Positions 57,115-64,000 of a stretch of 64,000 bases of DNA are shown here, piece by piece; within the stretch, counting starts at the first letter, position 1; each line of letters starts with the position of its first letter. Location: contig OV884059.1 of the NCBI GenBank assembly GCA_930367215.1, positions 25,816,945 to 25,880,944 of the forward strand, read 5' to 3'. The stretch is from Pollenia angustigena (Eukaryota; Arthropoda; Insecta; Diptera; Polleniidae). The position numbers and the translations under genes were made by a program. The notes below the pieces were generated by a model. That model was not told where the DNA came from, did not search any database, and worked only from the letters and a program-made list of their open reading frames with translations.

Positions 57115-58022
57115 AAAGCCCGTTTTCGCAAATTACCGATAGCTAAAGGTAGGAATTTATCAGCCGTATAAAAAGTGTTCCATTATTTCAACTTTTCTTT
57201 AACCTAAGTTACGCGAAGAGTTAAAGGCAGGTTCATCCTACCTGTACCCATGTTCTGTAACTTTAGTGAGAACTTCTTGCATCGAAAAGATGTGAAACAA
57301 AATATTCCATCGTTTCTCGAAAAGTGAGAGAAATGTGTGTCTGTAACTCATGTCGAAAACTATCAAAAGAGATTACGTCGTTACGTTATAAATGTCATAA
57401 TATTGCACTCGAAGCCGATGTGACATTGCAGACGTTCAGAACGCCAGTAACACATATCGTTGACGGCGACCAAAATTTACCAAAAATTTTAAATTTTTCA
57501 ACGACGGCGGCGAAAATACAACTGTCGGCTATACCAAATTGTGTAAAGAGCGACTTTAATGTTTGTTGTTTGCAAATGATCTTTGAAGACATTCGTATAT
57601 TTTATTAAAATGTTAAAAGCAAAATAATAAAACAATGAAAAATGTGCTAAGAATAAAATAATATTATTATTATTCTTTGCATTTTTAATTGTTTTTTAGT
57701 GTTAAAAATTTTTCTCGCCCCATTTTTATTCGTGAGTTTATTTGACAGTTCAAAGCGGGAACTTTTCTCACCAAAATGTTACAGACACACTTTTTCTGTA
57801 AATTGGCGAGTAATTTCCTTACGTGACAGCTTGTACTCGCCAAAAAAAGTTACAGATACATTTAAGTGAGAAAAACAGCTGTTTGTTTCAATTTATGGCA
57901 TTTTTGTTTCATTCCACACATTTCAATCGAAAACTTTCTCGACGCGAGAGTTACAGAACATGGGCACTGGTATGTTAAAGTCAATTTGTAATAATGGAAC
58001 AGTTTTTATACGGCTGATACGG
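57115..58022. mobile_element. Composite MITE (gcccgNtttcNcaa family) split by another element
   Basis: The left part (ttaccgatagctaaaggtag, cagccgtataaaaagtgttcc) matches the intact 62871-63055 MITE. The right part (taataatggaacagttttta) matches its other arm, but the terminal portion is missing. The element at 57247-57964 sits inside. Confidence 0.6.
57247..57964. mobile_element. 718-bp element with cccatgttctgtaac ends
   Basis: cccatgttctgtaac at the left pairs with gttacagaacatggg at the right. Gttac/gtaac and gagaaa words are subterminal, as in the 16806-19641 composite. The 94-codon + frame at 57324 is open but shows no domain and lies in repeat-like sequence, so I do not call a gene. 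Confidence 0.68.
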
Positions 58023-58065
58023 CAGTTTTTTTAAACGCTGAATTTTGCAACATGAAATCAATTAA

Positions 58066-58262
58066 TGGTGTTTTCTTTTCTACAAAAAATGTTACATTTT
58101 ATTTATAAAAAATGCAATTAGGTGTATGTTTCTTAAAAATTTTGCTACCGTGGCTTGCTTTATTCTAAAATACTCACCCTTTTCGGGAGTAAAATTTTAA
58201 ATAAACCAAATTGCATTTTTTTAAATAAAATGTCACATTTTTTTGTAGAAAAGAAAACACCA
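58066..58262. mobile_element. 197-bp TAA-flanked MITE (tggtgttttcttttctacaa)
   Basis: About 54 bp at the left (tggtgttttcttttctacaa and on) is inverted at the right. TAA flanks both sides (58063-58065, 58263-58265). Confidence 0.82.
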
Positions 58263-58917
58263 TAAAATTTACGACTCACCCCCTTTGACGACGGCTGGCA
58301 GTCATTAGTCAAACATCAATCTTTAAACCAATTGTGATTCCACTTGGTGGATCGTAATTTGTTGTGAATTTTAATTTACATGTTCTTTCTTACTTATGTT
58401 TTTAATTATTTTTATCAAGAATTCTTCTTGAAGTCCAAAGTACATTTTTCTTATTTTTTTCCTTTTTCTGTTTTTCTACTTTTCTATTTTCCGTTGAGCT
58501 TGCCCGTGAAAACCTGGGTTCGAATCACAGGTCAGTCAAGGATGAACAATTTTCAGCAAATTTTGCTTGATTTCCTCATAAAAATAATTTAATAAAAATT
58601 AATTTTGATGAACTTTATTTAGCCTGATTAAAAAATATTAAAATTTGGATTAAAAAGAAAAATAATTTCATTAAAAGGGTTCCGGTATTCCTCTACTAAG
58701 AATCGGGTTTTCTAAGGGAGAGAATCAAAGGATTACTATAACAAAAAAAAAAAAAAAATTGAGGTGATCGTTATTCTCGGCAGTCTTAATATGTATTGAC
58801 AAAAGCATTATTTGTGTCAAACATGTATAAAGTGTGAACTAGCCTTATTAAATGCATGCCTGCCGCGGGCGAGATGGTAAGCGACATTTTTCCCTTACAA
58901 ACCTGCTGCTAGGTCGC
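58263..58917. other. Gene-free stretch with a tRNA T-arm-like sequence
   Basis: ggttcgaatc near 58517 with flanking pairing looks like an RNA-polymerase-III B box, but no A box stands at a tRNA distance, so it is not a tRNA gene. A-tract at 58743-58757. Nothing else. Confidence 0.4.
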
Positions 58918-59045
58918 TAGTGTATACTACAGTTTAGGCTATAGTAAAGTCTTTAGTCTAGCCTTTGCTGAAGTGTAGTCTATTGTCTTCGCTAAAGTGA
59001 AGACTGTTGTCTTGGCTATAGTCATGATTGTAGTACATAAAGACT
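58918..59045. repeat. Degenerate ctatagt/ctttagt tract
   Basis: ggctatagtaaagtctttag, gaagtgtagtctattg and cgctaaagtgaagact recur loosely. Same sequence type flanks the 54532 element. Confidence 0.5.
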
Positions 59046-59089
59046 TATTTCTTGATTGGCTAATAACTTTCTTTTTATACACTTCACTA

Positions 59090-59540
59090 AAGATGGAAAG
59101 GTTGTATATAAGTTTGCCATTCCGTTTGTAATTTCTACGATATTGGTCTTAGATTCTATACATATATTCCTGATTCTTACGAGAAGCAAAGCTGATTTAA
59201 AGATTCCGCCTGTCCGTCTGGGGTTTCGAAGAACCCAGAAATGACGGGGACTATGTTGTTTTATGTTTATATCAAATATGCCTTGTTAAATTCAGCCAGA
59301 TCGATAAAGAAATGACGGAGATAAAAGCAGAAAACCACGATTCCCTAATATTTGTCATAAAATTCCCTGTTGTTGTACTTTTTTTTATTTTAATGTGTAG
59401 ACTTTCTTTCCTGTTTTTTATACAAAACAAATACATGATTTGCCGCTTAAATAGAGAAATGTTTTTTAAATGAAAAAAAAAAAAAAAAAATATTCTTAAC
59501 ATTTTTTTTAATTCTGTTCGATAATGTGTGCTAGTGGGTA
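59090..59540 (+). repeat. Dispersed fly repeat fragment
   Basis: aagtttgccattccgtttgt and tattggtcttagattctat match the start of the 5964 repeat. 59325-59400 (aaccacgattccctaatatt, atgtgtagacttt) matches 45960-46050. An A-tract lies at 59473-59490. Confidence 0.6.
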
Positions 59541-59541
59541 A

Positions 59542-59865
59542 AGCTGGAGGTCCATACCACGCGTTTTCGCCTCCACGCAGTGCATGCTTTTCTAACCTTA
59601 CTTGCGTTCTACGTCTTAAGTTACATGCAACGCTTTTTATGCAGCAGTAGCACAAGAAAAACAAAAATGAATTTGTCAAAATCAGCTGATTTGTTCGAAC
59701 GCTGCTTGTGACGCTTACAAAAGTAGAAAGTAAACCTACTTTTCGCCTCAAGGCATCTACGCTTATGTGCATGTAACTTACTACGTATAACTACACAGAT
59801 TCTACTTTTTTGACAGTTGCGAATGCTGCGAAAAAGAGACCAACGCGCGGTGTGGACCTCCAGCT
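59542..59865. mobile_element. 324-bp TAA-flanked element (agctggaggtcc ends)
   Basis: Ends agctggaggtccataccacg and cgNggtgtggacctccagct are inverted repeats, flanked by TAA at 59539-59541 and 59866-59868. Subterminal gcNtctacg and taacttac words. Minus-strand frames here are not coding. Confidence 0.8.
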
Positions 59866-59868
59866 TAA

Positions 59869-60205
59869 GTGGTCTAAACACTGCAGTCGAAACCAAAAAT
59901 TGTCGAAAAAAAAAAAAATTTTATGAACAACTTTTCGCTTTTTGAGTTGGTTTGACAGCGACTGTTTAAATTTAATGAATCTGAAGTAACCGTGGAACAC
60001 AATTGCACCGTATGAATGTAGTAACGTACGACGTAGATACGTTGTCAAATTAAAACAAATAATATTTTATACAAAGACACACAACACCTGGCGTTAACTT
60101 AAAAGCGTATCAACGTCGTACGTCAAAATAGATCTAATTCTATATCATACGCCGGTTACGACCGTATTGTCATAGAAAAAGAAAAATGAAAAATATGAAA
60201 TTAAC
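59869..60205. other. Repeat fragment plus cgtacgacgta-rich DNA
   Basis: 59945-59988 (gtttgacagcgactgttta and on) matches 19674. From 59989 a block with acgtacgacgtagatacg and aacgtcgtacgtc appears, which together with 61330-61393 may be the ends of another insertion. Confidence 0.45.
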
Positions 60206-60342
60206 TGCCTGGCCCATGATGTCGACAAGAACATTTCTTTCGTATATTTATATTGAAAACAAAAACAAATTTTAGTTTTTAGTTATTGTTTTCAATATAA
60301 ATATGCGAAAGAAATGTTCTGGTCGACATTGTGGGCCTGGCA
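60206..60342. mobile_element. 137-bp hairpin MITE with tgcctggccca ends
   Basis: tgcctggcccatgatgtcga and on (about 57 bp) is inverted at the right, almost perfectly. Its terminal 20 bases resemble those of the 25108-25613 element. Confidence 0.82.
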
Positions 60343-60442
60343 GAAAATTATTTTTGTTTTTTTAAATTGAATATTTAATAACAAAATAAAAAGAAAAAAA
60401 ATAAAAAAATAATTTGAATAAATTTTGAATTTTTTAATATTA

Positions 60443-61315
60443 CAGTGCACTCGCGATAATATGAATGCCCTAATATATGAACACCCCAAAATATGAACAC
60501 TTATTTTCTTCCATTGCCTACTCTAAAATATGAACTTGTGCAAAAGCTTTAAAATATGAACAACATATAGTTGTATTTTTAATGGTTTTTATTTACCTAC
60601 ACAGTGTTAAATCAAAATCAATTTGTATTCAACGACATAATAACCTAGGGATTTCCCCAGCTATCGCCTTAAAGTTGTCTTCAGTTGCTAATCAAAATGT
60701 TTGACATACACTTTTAGTTAGTTCTCACATTAACATGGAATTCTATATACATTTTTAAATACAATTTTAACGTGAAAATTTTTTAAAGATGAATTAAAAA
60801 AAGGATAAGTTTTGAACTTTAAAAAGCAAAATCTGAAATTTTAGAACATTTAGGAAAAGGTTTTACCAATTTAGCGAATAAATTTGTTTTTTTTTTAATG
60901 TTCTAACAATACGTTTATTTGACTTTGAAAAAGAAAAATGTGCGGTCTTCCGAATACCCAAAAAATGGAAAATGCATGCACCGATGGTTTTTGAAAATAA
61001 GATACAAAAAGATCACTGTTAGCCGGCACGGAAAATATCTGGAGATTTTTAAGAGAGCGGGGCGTTTTTAAGCTGATTGAGCGAAAGAAAATCACAGACT
61101 TTTTCGCATAACTTTAAGTTTGTTTTTCTTTTTTAAAAATCAATAGTTTTTTAAATGCAATGAACAATAAATAAAACAACTTTAACATTAGAAACTTTTA
61201 TTTTTATGGAAAACACGTTTTTGAGGGGAAATTAGATGCCATTCGCAAATATGAACAATCTTGCAAAAGTGAACTGGCTTTGTTTTAATTAGTTCATATT
61301 ATCCCGAGTGCACTG
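60443..61315 (+). mobile_element. Pogo-like element, 873 bp, TA duplication
   Basis: Ends cagtgcactcgcgataatat and atattatcccgagtgcactg are near-perfect 23-bp inverted repeats flanked by TA (60441-60442, 61316-61317). ATATGAAC words are repeated at the left (60475, 60491, 60527, 60555) and once near the right (61247), on the same strand. It keeps two pieces of a transposase (next entry). TA insertion and CAGTG-type ends fit the pogo/Tigger branch of Tc1/mariner. Confidence 0.85.
60826..61111 (+). pseudogene. Pogo-like transposase remnants (HTH and C-terminus)
   Basis: 60835-60885 reads EILEHLGKGFTNLANKF, matching the first helix-turn-helix of CENP-B/pogo-type DNA-binding domains (x-I-L-E-x-L-x-K-G-x-x-x-x-x-L-A-x-x-F). 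In another frame, up to the stop at 61109, it reads ENIWRFLRERGVFKLIERKK then ITDFFA. The I-T-D-F-F tail resembles a PCNA-interacting peptide; pogo transposase is known to bind PCNA through such a motif. The DDE catalytic core is absent, so the copy is internally deleted. Confidence 0.6.
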
Positions 61316-61474
61316 TATTTTCAAAAACATAATGCGTTTGCGACGGCATTGTGTGTAAGTGAGGCGTGTTTCAAAATTTACGTCCTACGTTCATAAAAGC
61401 AACAGTTTTTTTTTTGGTCAATGACAACTGAAGAAATGGTAGTTTTTCTACTTTGACTGCAGTTATTCAAACGC
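61316..61474. other. Spacer with repeat shared with 19715
   Basis: 61394-61474 (gtttttctactttgactgca) continues the repeat broken at 59988. No gene. Confidence 0.5.
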
Positions 61475-61737
61475 TACACAGAAATTTTTTTTGCTAATTT
61501 TGCCCCTGCAAAAGAATTGATCATATCAATTAACGAATTTGTTTTTTCGATTCATGCCACAAAAATTTAATCAATTAAAAAATTAATTGTATAAACTAAA
61601 ACATACACAACATAAGCACAAACATTTTCATTTATGTGTTGTTTTGATTAAAAAAATTAATTGCAGCAAACAACAAATTAATGTACACCAATTAATTATT
61701 TAATTGAACCATTTTTGGCAAACATATTCTCTGTGTA
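61475..61737. mobile_element. 263-bp MITE with tacacagaNa ends and aattaatt interior
   Basis: tacacagaaattttttttgc pairs with gcaaacatattctctgtgta. Interior aattaatt/attaattg words occur many times in both directions. Relative to 19795-19812 it sits within caaacgct, supporting insertion. Confidence 0.65.
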
Positions 61738-62399
61738 GTATAAAAGATTCGGCGCAGGCAAATGTATCACTTGCTTGTTCTTTTTTTAGTTCTGCGATTT
61801 TCGTTATCTTCCTAAAACTTTGTTCAAGTTATAGTTTCATTTTCCAAAATTAACAAAAATAATGAAAAAAAAACATTTATCTTCCAAAATATTGTTCCTC
61901 CCTTAAGGAACATTTTTATCATAGAAAGTTCAAAAACTATGCCAAATTGTAACAATTACTATAAATAATACAAAAAAAAAAAAAAAAACACTGAATTTTA
62001 CGATTAAAAGGTTACGAAAAGACAACAACAAGATACAAACACATCTATAAAGTTTATAGTATAAACTAGTGATGTTACGAATATTCGTGTTCGTATTGGA
62101 AATGCCGAGTAATCGGCTATTTTATGACATTCGTATGCGACAAATTCAAGCGAATATTTCGGGAATACGTTTGAAAAAAATGAAAATGTTTAAAAAAAAT
62201 AAAATACATAAAAGGAGGCAAATAAAAATTAAAACTTTTTGTCTTTAAGGCAAAATCAAATGAAATCAAGGCAAAATCAAATCAAACAAACGTTAGCAGT
62301 ATTGTGCCGCCACAACAATAGTTTATGAAAGTTGATGTTAAACGAATTAAACAAGGTACATATATCATCTATCGTCAATTAATTGGAAAATGTAACTGA
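61738..62399. other. AT-rich DNA
   Basis: A-tract at 61974-61988. 62068-62170 is rich in attcgNat/tattcg words, perhaps one end of an unrecognised element. No gene. Confidence 0.4.
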
Positions 62400-62840
62400 A
62401 ATGCATATGATATTTAAAGAAACTCGGAGAAATATTTTCGCTATGATGTATGTAGATCTAGCTCTCCACTTAGGTTTAATAGGGACCATATTAGAACAGT
62501 GGTCTAAGTTGTGACTGGGTACTAGCATGTGGGAACTAACGTGAGAAGAATGAGTCTGAAATCCAATGACTACTGTAGAAGTTGTCATGACGACGAGGAG
62601 GAGGAAACTGTGTTTTATTTTCTATGTCAATGTCCTGGATAGAACTAAGGTCGCTTTTTCTCCTCATTAGGTAGATGAATTGGCTGAGTTCTGCAGTGAC
62701 GCCTAATGAGTAACTGATCTGAAGTATGTGCATTGGCGCTGGGTATTAGAAAGGGACCACTGGTTCCCAAGTGAGGTGTCTTTTGATGGCTGCCCAAGGA
62801 ACCTAACCAATACTTGTAGGACTTACTTTGTAGCGTATAA
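62400..62840 (+). pseudogene. 3' end of a LINE ORF2 (zinc-knuckle remnant)
   Basis: The + strand reads RRMSLKSNDYCRSCHDDEEE, ETVFYFLCQCPG, then stops and frameshifts. C-x-x-C followed by an acidic stretch and L-C-x-C-P is typical of the cysteine motif after RNase H in several LINE clades. Upstream, LHLGLIGTILEQWSK and TGY-like wording would be the RNase H C-terminus. Several stops show it is long dead. Distinct from the two Jockey-like copies, which lack RNase H. Confidence 0.65.
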
Positions 62841-62870
62841 TTGTACCATAAATGCTTCTCAAAAAGTTTT

Positions 62871-63055
62871 AGGCCCGTTTTCACAACCAACCGATAGCTA
62901 AAGGTAGGATTTTATCAGCCGTATAAAGAGTGTTCCATTATTACAACTTTACTTTCGTTCACTTTAGGTTAAAGTAAAGTTTTAATAATGGAACACTTTT
63001 TATAAGGCCAGTTAAAGTCTACTTTAAGCTATCGGTAAGTTGTGAAAGCGGGCCT
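62871..63055. mobile_element. 185-bp MITE (aggcccgNtttcacaac), intact
   Basis: aggcccgttttcacaacc and on is inverted at the right (gttgtgaaagcgggcct), with about 75-bp diverged arms through ccgatagct and gtgttccattatt. Flanks are TTT and TAA, so the duplication is imperfect. Reference copy for the split 57115-58022 element. Confidence 0.78.
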
Positions 63056-64000
63056 TAATCTAAGAACTTTAGTGAACACTTGGGCTGCACAAAAGATCGT
63101 TTGGGTTTCGGTGCTTTAGGCCTTTACATAATAAGAAATACTAGGGTATTCAATTAATCGATGTTTTGTTTTATTCGATTAATCGCGCAAATAATTATTC
63201 GAGATAAAAATTTAATCGAATAATAATCGAACAATTTAATATTATTCGGTTATTCGAATAATTTTAGTGTTATCTAGTTTAGACGTTTAAAAATAGGACC
63301 AAAAACTATATTTTTTATAACATAAAAATTTTATTAAAAATGTAACAACAACTTAACAAAAGGTACTTTAGGTAATAAAAAACAGCATCAGCAATTTGAG
63401 TTAATCTTCTAAAATAATCTTTCAAAAAGAATAAACAGTTTAAATGTTTTATGTTTCAAACGATTTCTTTCTTTTGTTTTGATGAAACTTGATTTAGATT
63501 CATTCAATTTTTGTTGACGTTGGAGAGATTGAAGGTATAGCGTTATAGAACATATGGGCATTTCCGTCAAAAGGTCCACCGTGACCGAAAATTTAAAAGT
63601 TGTTTATTGTTAGAGAAATATTTAGATTTTACTAATTTTATAAATTTACCCATAAATTTGTTCACTTAGATGAAGAATCAGACTGCAAAGTTGTGCAAAC
63701 GTAATTTCTTATTTGTGAGAATGTTTTCTTTAATATTATCTTTCTTAAAAGCGGTGATATTTGATAAAAAAATTATTCCAAAAAAATGTTCAAAGAGAAA
63801 TATGTTATTCGGATTAACGGTAAATTTTTATTTTGTTTTAATCATTATTCAGTTAAATTATTATGGAAAAAATTTCACGCTCGAAATGTCAAGTATCGAC
63901 TCAGATTTTGGCTTAAAAAAAATACAGAAGATTTTGGAGTCGAACCAAGACATTTTAATGTTAAATTGTTACGTAAAATTCTGAAAGTAGTTTGACTAAA
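63056..64000. other. AT-rich end of window
   Basis: 63131-63270 is dense in attcgattaatcg and attattcg words, possibly an element end. Overlapping + frames at 63670 (104 codons) and 63786 show no domain and are not called. Nothing else is seen. Confidence 0.4.

Noticed and set aside
57324..57608. 94-codon + strand ORF
   Set aside because: Lies inside an inverted-repeat element; no domain, and an opposite-strand ORF overlaps it.
58490..58560. tRNA or SINE from the ggttcgaatc B-box-like sequence
   Set aside because: A T-arm can be drawn, but no A box, anticodon arm or acceptor stem stands at tRNA spacing.
59272..59772. 166-codon minus-strand ORF
   Set aside because: Runs through a dispersed repeat, an A-tract and a TAA-flanked element; poly-F from the A-tract.
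1..64000. CRISPR arrays or bacterial operons
   Set aside because: No regularly spaced direct repeats with unique spacers; sequence is clearly animal.

Overview
The window looks like AT-rich, gene-poor intergenic or intronic DNA from a higher dipteran (a schizophoran, probably calyptrate, fly). This rests on base composition, on Jockey-type LINE proteins, and on the dispersed repeat beginning near 5964 with a 'tttgtcattccgt' stretch that I associate with fly introns. I found no convincing host protein-coding gene, no tRNA or rRNA gene, no CRISPR array and no bacterial-type signals. Almost everything recognisable is transposable-element DNA, much of it nested.

LINEs. Two copies of one Jockey-like non-LTR retrotransposon lie on the + strand. 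Copy 1 (about 27748-30232) has a 5'-truncated but open endonuclease plus reverse transcriptase frame and a poly-A tail. Copy 2 (about 41832-43693) is shorter at its 5' end and has two frameshifts. An older LINE of another family survives as an endonuclease gene cut into three pieces (7470-8056, 10109-10287, 13643-13970) by two hAT insertions. A leader fragment of the same family sits at 31880-32290, and the 3' zinc-knuckle end of a LINE at 62400-62840.

DNA transposons. At least five hAT-type insertions have CAG-type ends and 8-bp target duplications: 8057-10108, 10288-13642, 22524-22960, 30850-32910 and 37574-39042. Imperfect candidates are 2130-4841 and 50692-51000. The 10288-13642 element keeps the C-terminal motif of a hAT transposase. 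A pogo-like element (60443-61315, TA duplication) keeps a helix-turn-helix remnant and a PCNA-binding-like tail. A 504-bp foldback element (18374-18877) with a 9-bp duplication is Mutator-like. Many short palindromic MITEs are flanked by TAA, as in PIF/Harbinger elements. A Tc1/mariner transposase scrap lies at 53745-53900 and an unidentified transposon-like protein remnant at 44985-45480 (-).

Other structures: a 1.3-1.8 kb element made of about 400-bp tandem units (four copies at 11703-13469, three inverted at 33973-35301); a foldback with 300-bp arms (23968-24780); a series of short hairpins with TTTACA-like loops (56101-57087); and elements with tandem or quasi-repeat interiors at 14846, 46124 and 48061. 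The layout is a layered insertion record: 7.4-14 kb, 16.8-19.6 kb, 22-23 kb, 30.3-36.1 kb and 37.5-39 kb are insertions within insertions, while 15-16.8, 39-41.5, 49.7-50.7, 51.9-53.5 and 55.3-56.1 kb look like plain AT-rich filler.
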